A program made the position numbers and the translations under genes. A DNA stretch of 64,000 bases from Trileptium ribeirensis (Eukaryota; Nematoda; Enoplea; Enoplida; Thoracostomopsidae). The stretch covers positions 1-64,000 of the forward strand of contig JASANE010004998.1 in the NCBI GenBank assembly GCA_030248225.1, read 5' to 3'. This document shows, in pieces, positions 54,133-64,000 of this stretch (within the stretch, counting starts at the first letter, position 1; every line of letters starts with the position of its first letter). The notes under the pieces are model-generated. The model made no database searches. It worked only from the letters and a program-made list of their open reading frames with translations, and had not been told where the DNA came from.

Positions 54133-55572
54133 GGCTTGAAAGTTTTATTAAAATAAATTTTAGAAAACAAAAACGAAAAACAATTGGATAACTTGGATAT
54201 CAGTTTTCAAAACTTTGAAATGCTGTGGGCTTTTTCGGTAGAGCGTTTCGAACACTCCTTAAAAGTTTGAAATAGGCTATTGAAACTTGACTTCAAGTTG
54301 CCGGAGTATGAAAATGAAAAATGAGTGTAAAAATTAAAAAGAATTATTAATAAAACATTAACAATAATAGTAATAAATGCGATGGTAATACATTAGTAAC
54401 ATATAAATGTGATATCAATGTATAAATTGGCTTAAAATACATTTTGATATAATTCAGTTACATGTAACAAGTAAATGACTTGTCCAACTACTGTTAACGC
54501 TCTATCGGCCGAATTAATTTGTGTACGGTACAATCAGGACTCCATCTCGGGTTCCATGATTGCAAGCGACGTACGCGAACCACGGCGCTGTCTAGGAGCT
54601 GTAGCTCGGTTCTTTAAAGAATCTCACAAAGCAAACGAATAACAACTGATGTGCAAACGTACATCGTACGACAAACTCAGTCAACGCAACACAGGACAAT
54701 ATGCACTGCCGTCATTTGACGTCATGAATGGGTTAACACTGAGGGAATGTATTTTAGGTACAGTAACCTGGAGCAACTATGACCAAATCCAGAATTACAG
54801 CTGCTGCACATTCCCTTGCCTGATGCTAGAGATGTGGGACAACAATGTCTGCAACTTGCATGGCGATTGCACAAACACCGCCTGTATACAGCCAGAAAAC
54901 GGTCGGGCAATGTTGTCCGGTTAAGGTTGGCCCTACAGGGGCAGCCCTGGCTATAAGCGTGAGGCAACATTGCCATAGGCTGGGGCAACTTTGACTAATG
55001 TTTTTAGAAAATACTGTGGGCTGAATTGGTGCCAGTTAAATAGTATTTCAGGATCTGTTGTGAAGGAGAATTACGGCCTAGTGACGTTACGGCAAGTAGT
55101 CAAGGTTGCCCCGGGTGCCTATACTAGCCGTTTTGGACGTGTACCTACGCCGCGATTTGGCCCTGGTCTTTTCAAAGCCTGTGATCGAGACGAACGCTAA
55201 TAACCGGCACGATAAAACTGTCGATGCTTTAATTACACGGACTGGTATCAGAATACCATTGTATTGGTGCAGTCTGAAATCGATAGGGAATAAGTTTACT
55301 GTTTTGTTGGATGTAACAGTTTGAACATGGGCCTGGAACGATCTCAAACGCGGTTCCAAAAGGCTCAATAGAAAGTATCTCATCACTGAAATCCTTCATT
55401 CCAGCGAATCAATGACGAACGATCCAACAGAATGCAATCCGACTGATATCTATTGTCACTATTTCGCCTACTACTAAGTGTATATATACAGTAGCGATGA
55501 AACAAGCATGGTATTATATCTGTGGTTGTGATTTTGTAACAGGCTTTCTGTTTGATACCACCTTAAGATACC
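54133..55572. other. Upstream of the MCT-like gene; promoter/5' UTR then intergenic
   Basis: 54133-54480 is very AT-rich. CTAGAGATGTGGGAC near 54828 looks like a lone hAT terminus. The inverted pair GGCAATGTTG (54905-54914) and CAACATTGCC lies nearby. No exon was recognised. Confidence 0.3.
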
Positions 55573-55590
55573 TCTGGAACTAGAGTTGCA

Positions 55591-55750
55591 GCCGGGTCCG
55601 GGTATTCCGGGTATTTTTCGAAGAAAAATCCGGGTCCGGGTCCGGGTCCGGGTATTTACCTCCAACAAATTCCGGGTCCGGGTCCGGGTCCGGGTATTCT
55701 TCCAAAGAAAATTCCGGGTCCGGGTCCGGGAATTGTAAAAATACCCGGAC
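55591..55750 (+). repeat. Left CCGGGT hexamer array
   Basis: Blocks of two to four CCGGGT/TCCGGG units separated by TATT(T)...TTCCAAAGAAAATT-type spacers. It ends with an inverted unit, ACCCGGACC, at 55744. Tracts of four GGG runs with 3-base spacing (near 55629-55655 and 55675-55698) fit the G-quadruplex pattern. Confidence 0.88.
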
Positions 55751-55959
55751 CAAAGTTCAACAGTGTTGCTGTTGCCATATATACGCATTGAGCAAGGGCG
55801 TTGGATCATGTAAAGCGTTGAAATGAAACAGCATTCGTTTCTTGATATTGCGTTTATACCTGATCGCGTTCGTTAGCGTGTAGCAATAATTGCGTTCTTT
55901 TGTGCAAAAAGCTAAGGTCAAAAATAAGGTGGTTAGGGCTGGCAATCGACTCCGAATGT

Positions 55960-56122
55960 TCCGGGTCTGGGTCCGGGTATTTTTTTCAATAATTCCGGGT
56001 CCGGGTATTTGTTCCAAAAATTCCGGGTCCGGGTCCGGGTATTTCTTTCCAAAAATTCCGGGTCCGGGTCCGGGTCCGGGTATTTCTTTCCAAAAATTCC
56101 GGGTCCGGGTCCGGGTATTAAT
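55960..56122 (+). repeat. Right CCGGGT hexamer array
   Basis: Five blocks of CCGGGT units with TATTTCTTTCCAAAAATT spacers, repeated with a period of about 40-45 bp. Both arrays have CCGGGT on the plus strand, so they are direct rather than inverted copies. Confidence 0.88.
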
Positions 56123-56150
56123 TTTTAACTTTTGCAACTCTATCTGGAAC

Positions 56151-58300
56151 CCCTGAAGCCTTATAGTGCTGCTCTGATAAGGGACACCACAACCGTATAC
56201 AGCGTGTCAGACAACCAGTAATAGCCTATCGTATGCGCTGAAAACACGAACGTAAACCTATTGAAGCCCTCTCGATAGTCATGAAATAGTCAAATGTTGG
56301 ACTCTAAATAACCAACCCGTCGTATTTAGCGTACCGAACAACCTCATATATCCTATTCGTGATGCCTAAACAAATAAAGACGGACGAAATTCCTGGAAAT
56401 CCAGTTCTTCGACAGTAAAACCCTTGAAACCCCTGAAAAGGTGTAATATAGTCAAGTTAGACTTTAGAATACAAAACCAATGTATTCAGTCAGCATGATT
56501 TATAACCTTATTTGACGGCAAAAACACAATATCGTGCCGAAATTTGAAAAATTGATACCTATTTCTGGCAAAGGGTACATAAACTATATTCAGGCCCACA
56601 GCGGCCCATGGAATAGTCGACAAAAAACGACGCTCAGCAAAATAGTGTTGTTAATCACGGTGAGCTGATTTCGGACTTCGTTTTGTTGTGACGCAGCAGT
56701 CGTGAGATATGGCTGCGAAACTCAGATACCCACATTATAAAATTTGGCAAAGAATTCCTAAAGACCAGTATTTGGCCATTTTGACCCAGAAAATCTTTCG
56801 GAAGCTTTTTAGTTTTCAACTATAGGGCACATCGTCCATAACTTTTGCTATCGTATAAAATTTGTTGGAATCTACCTACTCTAACTTGCGTTATGAGCGA
56901 CATCGACGTCCGGTTTCAATAAGGAATCGTAAAAATTATAGACTAGTCAAAGATTCAAAACTCCAAAGCATTGGCACAGGATATTTTTTATGACTACATT
57001 CTTGTCCTGTTTTTATGATCGTTGTAGGCACACCAGCTGTTTTGGAAAGCAGGTGATGAAAGCGGGGATTAGCGCTGTGGCGAAGTCAGTCCCATCCAAA
57101 CACCGTTGTAGTTCTCTCACTGCTCTCCTGTCGACGACACTTATACTAGAACCAACAATAAAATGTCAGATCTATGCAGGCAGCTGGACTAGTTGATATA
57201 AACTATATCGGACTGGATAAATTTGAAATATGGGCCCATATTATGTAAATTAGCCTCGTGTAATTTTTACCTACCCTTACCCTCAACTTTCGCATTCTTC
57301 AATTGTCGTAGGGATAAGAGTAAAAAATTATTTAAGAGTAATTTTTCGATCCGTGAGGAAAATATCCAAGTCAAAAATTACTTGCGACCAGCGGCTGCCT
57401 TCATACGTACCTCTCTTCCCCATGAGGTATGATAACAATTGGAATTGACAACCGTTGAGTGAGTTGCTTCTTTCCACATACCGACTCATGAGGGGAGCTA
57501 ACCTCCTATTCATTTAAGCATACGGGCGATGAATGTAGCTGAAGTTCACCGGGACCGGAAATTGTTAAGCTTTTGGCGAACATTGGCAGCCTATGTGCCA
57601 GCGGCAAAGGGCTTGGTTCGATTGCACCGGGAGCGAGGGTCTTGTATTTTCCCGCGAGTATGGAGAAAGATGCTACAATGTTTACCTTGACGGTAGGACA
57701 AATGGTGTCGACTAACCGACACCAACTTGTGTTGCGGTTCAGGCCCATGTTGCATATTAGAGATAAGACCGAGCAGGTTTAATTTTTAGCCTTGACTAGA
57801 ATTTTTATAGGCTCGCTCGGATAATGTAATAGACTTGGTGGGCTACGGCTAATTCGATTAGCCAAATTAAGTCGAGTATTGGATATTTTGTTGTTATAGG
57901 TGATGAGATTTAGGCACGGTTAGGCAGAAAAATAGGCTGGGATTGGATCGAAAAATATTTTTTCTCATCCTCGGGGGAAAAATTTCGAAATTTGGCTAAT
58001 CACGTAATATTTTTTGTACGCTAAAATTTTAGAACTTTGTGCTTTTGGGAGCGGAAAATAATTTTGCGTTTCAAAATTTGGAATTTTATTTTCTTGTTTG
58101 CGAAGGAGTAGGGTGGCGCCCTTCGGGTGTCCCCGGATCACATCTCCCATGGAGAGATACGTGCCCTCCTTACTAAAGGCTGGATTCTCGCCTATTATCA
58201 CATACCGCGAGCAATCTATAACTTATGCTGCATACATAGAGTACTTAAGCGAACAACCTGTCCAAAACACCACAAAACAATGAGCTGACATTGACAAAAA
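56151..58300. other. Intergenic, uncertain exon-like fragments only
   Basis: Two stretches look slightly protein-like. 57000-57165 (minus) reads SSISVVDRRAVRELQRCLDG and TDFATALIPAFITCF. 57560-57782 (plus) reads LLANIGSLCASGKGLGSIAP, then VLYFPASMEKDATMFTLTVG. I recognise neither and cannot build a gene from them. Confidence 0.25.
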
Positions 58301-61300
58301 CTATGAATTACAGTAGTAAAACGTAACAATATGTGATATATATGCTATTTCATATATATAAACAAATAAACGAGTATATTATTATATAAATTTAAAATTT
58401 TATTTTTTAAAATAAATATTTTGATAGTAAAAACAAACTTTGTACACTATTCGAATACAAGCTCGGATGAAACATTATCTTTCATGTTAAGCTTGAATTA
58501 ATTGCTTATACATCGGGTACTTTGAACGAGGAGAGGGCACCGGGTAATTTTCCACACCGTTTCGAAGTTATTTGGCCTTTTACCAAAAGTTGAAATATAA
58601 CAAATTGTGATGTAAGTCTATAGCGAATTTATCACCAGCTCTCATGTGTAAATCCCGAAGTTAACCCACTCAAATGTAAATCATGTGCATGGGCAGAACT
58701 CAGTTTACGGACTGTGGGCTCAAATTTAGAATGTTGGGTCCCGGGTTGTGAGGACCGGAAAGGGTACTATCATATTTTTCCCGATGTATTTTATGAACAA
58801 AAAGTGTTTTAATCTATTGTTTAATTTCACGAATAGTTCGAATGGTCGTCAGCAGTGGGTCCAACTAGTACTAATAGGGATGCCGACTGCTCCGAATCGT
58901 ATCGTTTTTGTAGATTTGCAGCAAATTGTTTAGAGTGCAGCCTGTGAACAATTTGACACAGTGTGGGAGGCCATCCTCTTGATCCGTCTCTAATAGATCT
59001 GGCCCTGGATAGATTGCTCAACAGTAATAAGCGTTTGTCGGACTGACGGGTACTGTTTTTCTATTTCTGGGCCATTTGAATCCGACTTGTATTCTGCGCA
59101 CGCTACAACTGTGTATATGTTCCGCGGGATTTCGGTACGTTGATGGATGACTGAGTCGCTGAGGAGCGAGATTGATTGAATCACTGAGAAGATACCTTGT
59201 CCAATCTATTTTTAATCAATATTAAATTGCCGCTCCTTTCCAGGCACCCCAGAATGAGGGGGTGGCAGCTGCCACCCAGAAGTCAAGCTAGGGCACTTCC
59301 TTCTTTCTGCCATCCCCCCTTTAGATTTTCCAAAATTTTCCGTACACATGGCGAGTAAATACGGACTGACAACGGTCCTGGCCTTAGGAGACAACATATT
59401 TACCCTCTATGGGCACCTAGCCCAAAATGGGTTTTATATCAACTTACCTCCAGATGTGTTTTATTTTTAGTTGCGCACTTACCCTCATGATGTGTTTTCT
59501 TGCCCCCAGACTAAAATCTCTTTCGGGTGTCTATTCCTCTTCGCCAATTTTATTCATATACGTACTTATATGCTTTCTTCGATGTATTTTTAGTCTTCAG
59601 TGACTAAACGACGCAGGCATCGCAGTAGGCAATACTGTTAAGTCCAGTAGCCTTGCCATAGGGATACACGGAATGATATGGGGCGCGTTTCCCGTGTTCA
59701 ATTCGATGTTCTTCCGTGAAAGATGACAAAAAGCGATGAACGCATTAATGTGCAACAGCTAGCAAAGTCGTTATCTGGGTGGAGAAAGTGGTTGCTACGA
59801 TTTTGCAGCGCTTCCACGGCATGATATGGTCTCAATTGGGCCAGTGGTTTGGCGATGTGAAAAAGAAAATCACTACTATGTCCCAGCCGCACAATCACAC
59901 AACCGTGTAGAGTTAATAATTTTGTCGACTCTCGCGTAAACATAATGGTCATACAAACGGTTTACTAAGCGGACGTGGTTAGTCCCTATGACAACGTCCA
60001 GGGGCGCCGCTATGGCACGTGGGGTACACTTGTAATTCTCTTTTTTCTAGCTTGATATTTCCATATAAATATGCATGAAAATCTCGATGAGCAAATTTTT
60101 TTGCAACAAATCAAATATAATCAGGGTCCTGGGTACCTTAGCGCGCTTGGGAACTTCTTCAAAATGGGTGTGCAATGGCATAGATCTGCGACAACCACAA
60201 AATCTTGTTGGTCAACGCATCTGTCCCAGAAACAATTTTTTTATTAAGGACTAAGCCATAAAACAAGCTTCATCTGTGCAAATACATTCGCTAAAGAAAC
60301 ACTGGAATTGAGTTTTCTTGAAATATTTATGCACAGCTTTATAGTAAAACTTAAAACTTTTTCAGAATTTGTTATGCCTGGATAGATTTAGTATATCAAT
60401 CGAATGCTATTTGAATGCGAACCTAACTCCGATTTATCGATTTACCTTGTTGGTCAGCGCATTAGTACCGTGTCTACATATAATTGGTTTTGATTAGCTT
60501 TTGATTTGGTTTCGGTGGTTTTGATTCGCTTCCGACGGTGCGATTTGGCTTGATCAAGTAGGTAAGCTGTATTTAATTTTATATCGAGCACACGTTTTGT
60601 CACCTTTTGACAGTTGATGTTGTCTTCGGGCTTACAGCTAAGAACTCGTTTTAGATCTAAGACTAGACTGACATATTTCCTTACGGGGAACAACTAAAAA
60701 CATATCTGCCGCCGACGGAAGTTGTAACCCTGACGCCATTACCACTGGTGTTGCATACAGCTCAGCGAGGAGAGGGTAACATCGGCGTGGCTTGGATGGA
60801 TAAAAGCTTACCCCTGACAGTGTCAGCCATGTGAATGACTGTGATTTTTGCGTGACTAAACTGAAAGCGAGCTATGCGATTTTGTAAAACCCGATGTGGA
60901 ATCCACGTCTATTGCAAAACAAATAAAAAATCCCAGTTAACTGCTAGTCTACAATTAGCGATTTTAACCGATCAGCTAGTGTTCATGATTATAACCTTTG
61001 TCGGACAAAAAGTTTTGCTTTAAAAATGTTGATGTTCGCGCACAGGAAATAGCTTATTTCCGATTAACTGGTAACCGATTAATACAATAAGATTGTCAGT
61101 GGGCGCAGGTTCAAATTACCATCCACGAGAAGACTCATGCAATTTTTGTGGCCCATTTGTATGCGATCAAATCGCTTACAATGATTCCCAGCGTCCATTA
61201 GGAACGGGTCTAGCCATCCACACTGAGATCCATTAATGATTAATGGAGACAAAACGGTTCTTAAACGCCCGACAGTGGCGAGACGATAATACAAACAATA

Positions 61301-61329
61301 GCTACGTTCAATTAGACGATAAACACGAA
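58301..61329. other. Intergenic, no gene recognised
   Basis: AT-rich with dinucleotide runs at 58330-58420. An 18-bp perfect palindrome, GGGTGGCAGCTGCCACCC, is at 59260-59277. CAGGGGCGCCGCTATGG at 60000 resembles a hAT terminus, but no partner was found. The frames present carry no motifs. Confidence 0.35.
59260..59277. repeat. 18-bp perfect palindrome
   Basis: GGGTGGCAGCTGCCACCC is self-complementary over all 18 bases. It includes the E-box CAGCTG at its centre. Confidence 0.8.
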
Positions 61330-62228
61330 CAGTGGCGTATCAACATTTTTGACACGAAGGCAGGGGCGGTGTCCCACAATTTTTGTCAACGGAATTATCT
61401 ATGCTGAATTACACAATGCAATATGTCTTTAACAAAAGTTGCCCCCAGAAGCAGGCGAAAACTGGGTGTCTTCTAAAAAGATCACTAACCATTATCATTA
61501 ATCTTCAAATACAAACACAATCCAGCCACGCAGTTACGTTGGAGGGCAACGGGCCTGTCGGCAGGGCAACTAGGTTGGAGTGCTGGTGGAATTTCAAAGA
61601 GAGTTTAAATTTGCGTATATATGATCAGCAAGGGTGTAGTCTAGGGGGTCTAGAACCTTCTTTTCGAAAAATTATTTTTTCATTTTGTCATGTCGCTGAA
61701 AGAAAGCAAGAGTTACGTCAGAAATGTTGTAGTCTGAACCTAAGGAACTGGCATCAGAAATTTATATGTAAGCCGGAAAAGAAAAAGAGCCGGAGTTCTA
61801 GGCTCTGGCTCAGCTCGGGTCTTCATGCACCATGTCCGGCTCGGCTATAATTATGTTTTTGTTTTAGAAAAGAGCTTTTAAGAGCCGACTGCGGCTTTTC
61901 AATCAAGATACACTCGGTTCGGCCCATACTTACAGACAGATCCTACAATCTGAGTCGACTCGGCTCTTCGGACGCCTTTCCAGAGTCGAGCCGATCCAAG
62001 AGCTTAAATTTTCACCTCCGCTATATGCACAAAAATAAATTACAGAGATGAATTTTGGTCAAATTGTCTGTCAACGGAGAAGTTACAGATCATTTTCATT
62101 AGTTACTAGGTAACTGTGAATTTATGAAAAGAATTTTATTAGCGCCCACCGTTTGTCGCCCTTGCTCCTTTTCTCGCCGACGTCAGCGGGGCTACACCCC
62201 CGTTTTCGAAATCCTAGCCACGCCCCTG
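61330..62228. mobile_element. Possible hAT-like remnant, ends only
   Basis: CAGTGGCGTATCAAC at 61330, with CAGGGGCGGTGTCCC at 61361, faces a right end that reads inward CAGGGGCGTGGCTAGG from 62228. All three resemble hAT termini. The flanks do not form a matching 8-bp duplication, so these may be fragments of separate insertions. The interior carries GAGCCG/CGGCTC motifs (about 61785-61995). Confidence 0.3.
61785..61995. repeat. Cluster of GAGCCG/CGGCTC hexamers
   Basis: About ten perfect or near-perfect GAGCCG units occur on both strands within 210 bp (AAGAGCCGGAG, GGCTCGGCT, AGAGCCGACTGCGGCT, GACTCGGCTCTTCGG, GTCGAGCCGATCC). They are less regular than the other hexamer arrays but similar in style. 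Confidence 0.6.
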
Positions 62229-64000
62229 ATGAATAGTGAATTGAATATAACAGTTGTTATCCATCGCAGCAGAGGGCTCCAGCTGGAGCAACGAGGCTCA
62301 GCCCCTGTTCCCCTTCTGCGACGAAGAATTATCACGTTTATCTTAGGACTGCTAAATTCGAGCACCTATTTTAAATTTCTCCAGCCCCCACGCCAGCTTA
62401 GCTGCTTCCAGCCTTACACAAAATTAAACGTGGGTAATACATTAATATCTAAAACGACAAGAAATGTGATCAATTTCCTAATCAAAGCGAAAATAAAACA
62501 GCGACAAAATATGATTCTTCAGAACATACACAAGCAGCAGTAGTTGTAGCGTATAGAAATAGCTGGGTGTTGCTCGAAAAGCTTGTCATGAAAACGTAGT
62601 TGTTGAGTTCGAAACTGCATATGTTTTGGTTCTCAGCGTACGTATAATTGTTCTTTCGAGGCTTGTCGTGAGTGAGTGAGTGTACAAGTGTTGGTGTGAC
62701 TACTATTTACGCGTTCCTATTATATAACGTCATACTAAACTTAGTGCGGTTTGCTGCATTGTATAATATAGACTAGTACTTGGAGTAGGTTGCGGCATCA
62801 ACGTGATGCATGGCTTTGAGTCTTTGTAAGGCTAATTGTAGACCACTATTACATAGCATGGTGAAATCGCATGACGGTTTGAATGGCAATGATCGTGGTT
62901 CAGTTATTTGGTGCGGTCATGTTGGGAATAAAATGGCGATGCTCCGTCTCGACCGATAAAGCCAGCTCGACGAATGCTGCTACCGAGGCCGGCAGCTGTA
63001 TACCGCTGTGAGAAAAAATTTTGCTGGACTGGATTTCAACATGGCGTCGTCCAGGAGGGGGTAATAAACAGCAGCAACATGAGAAACGAGATAAACGGTG
63101 ATGACGAGCTAGATTTCCACTGGTTGCCAGTCGCGCTTGTATTATCAAAACAGGATCCTCCTTTACCCACACCCTACTTATGGCTATACAAGTGCGACAT
63201 GGTGTAAAACTGGGAAAATCCTGTAAAAACGGTAGCTTTATTGAAAATCTTGGAATTTGCTCCCCGTACTAAGCTGTTCTTTTTTATGGATATAATGGTA
63301 CTCTACTCAGCTTAACTTGGGCCCAGCTCCGAAAACTGATCAATTCAAAGTTGGGCACGGTTTATTGACGAAAACGGCACAATCGGTTCTCATTAATGAC
63401 TGGCATCGAGCATGTGTCGTTCGATACGGCATTTGGTTTATCCTTAGGCAGCGTAAATTCGGCCCGACTACATGTCGTCTTCATTTCAGCTTCTCACTCA
63501 CACCAATAATAGGGGAGGAGGTTTAAACTTGACGTGAGTACCGTTGGACAAAAATTGCGTGTTCAGGTTTTGCGAGCCGGGGCTAAGCTTAATGTCAACT
63601 CTAGACATAATGAAATTGGGAGGATTTCAATGTTACCTTCAATTTCACTGGTTTTGGTCTTCTGAGTTGGTCATTAACGAGGGTGCTCAAAATGATATGC
63701 CCTGAGGTGTCTGATGGCTTGGACTCACCCAACTACCGTTAAGCGTGCCTCTAGCCGCTATGTGTCCGTGGCATGGTCGTATCAGAAATTATGGGCGCAT
63801 ACGTAAACATCTCTGATTCCATCACGTTTCATTGTGTTTGTTCACCTGGCTAGCAAATAACATATTCGATACATTGGCAAATAGCGATAGAACCATACTA
63901 GCATACATCAAATTCGAGGCGGGGCACAACCAATCGCACCCCCCCAACCTTGCGCTAACGTATAAGTTGATATTAAAATTTCTGTTGAACCGTTTTTGAC
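62229..64000. other. Intergenic to window end, no gene recognised
   Basis: Frames on both strands overlap around 62900-63210 and 63317-63526, without motifs or convincing splice sites. No paired repeats were seen. Confidence 0.3.

Larger units (their letters stand above)
55581..56142. mobile_element. 562-bp hAT-like non-autonomous element with CCGGGT arrays
   Basis: Terminal inverted repeats TAGAGTTGCA (55581-55590) and TGCAACTCTA (56133-56142). The exact 8-bp duplication TCTGGAAC stands at 55573-55580 and 56143-56150. Hexamer arrays (CCGGGT) occupy about 55591-55735 and 55960-56120, each broken by AATTCC/TATTTTT-type spacers. There is no transposase frame; frames through the arrays read Thr-Arg or Pro-Gly repeats and are artefacts. 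Confidence 0.92.

Noticed and set aside
55474..56156. Thr-Arg and Pro-Gly repeat proteins
   Set aside because: They are translations of the CCGGGT hexamer arrays inside a transposon.
59999..60020. Start of a hAT element (CAGGGGCGCCGC)
   Set aside because: No partner terminus or target duplication was found within the window.
61095..61170. Possible tRNA or SINE (GGTTCAAATT)
   Set aside because: Only a B-box-like string is present. No stems pair.
61383..61850. 155-codon plus-strand frame
   Set aside because: It starts beside a hAT-like terminus and runs into the GAGCCG cluster. There is no domain character.
61330..62228. Complete hAT element bounded by CAGTGGCG and CGCCCCTG
   Set aside because: The termini look right, but the flanking 8-mers do not match. 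Kept only as a low-confidence remnant.
1..64000. CRISPR arrays, bacterial operons or prophage
   Set aside because: No regularly spaced identical repeats with unique spacers occur. Genes are intron-split and the elements are eukaryotic, so prokaryotic origin is excluded.

Overview
The window is eukaryotic nuclear DNA, AT-rich and sparsely genic, from an invertebrate animal. It holds two intron-bearing protein genes, three decayed non-LTR retrotransposons and many short non-autonomous DNA transposons. No operons, bacterial signals or CRISPR arrays are present. I cannot name the phylum from the sequence.

Gene 1, plus strand, 16558-37804: an hnRNP K orthologue. Nine coding exons with GT/AG borders and compatible phases join into a 357-residue protein. 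It has KH1 over four exons, KH2 over two, an RGG/GM-rich linker, and KH3 in the last exon. Gene 2, minus strand, 54132-46518: an SLC16/MCT-like 12-TM transporter. Four exons join into 519 residues. The two genes are convergent, with about 8.7 kb between their stop codons.

Layout. 1-11.7 kb: no recognisable gene, but a 1.58 kb terminal-inverted-repeat element carrying G-rich 13-mers, TTCGCGAA palindromes and several short repeat families. 11.8-15.8 kb: a frameshifted CR1/Jockey-like LINE on the minus strand, head-to-head with the hnRNP K start. 16.5-37.8 kb: hnRNP K, whose introns hold a decayed RNase H-bearing LINE in sense, a second CR1-like LINE in antisense, a candidate solo LTR, MITEs, copies of a 0.7-1 kb repeat, and an unexplained 115-codon open frame that begins exactly at a splice acceptor. 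37.8-46.5 kb: intergenic, including a perfect 21-bp hairpin. 46.5-54.1 kb: the transporter, with a 610-bp fold-back element, a 208-bp hAT-like MITE, a 1.16 kb hAT-like element and a degenerate tRNA-like sequence in its introns. 54.1-64 kb: intergenic, with a second hexamer-array hAT-like element.

The most unusual material is the transposons. Four elements were delimited by eye through terminal inverted repeats plus exact target-site duplications: three with 8-bp duplications and one with 4 bp. Three of them carry arrays of short GC-rich motifs, which are candidate transposase-binding or G-quadruplex sites.
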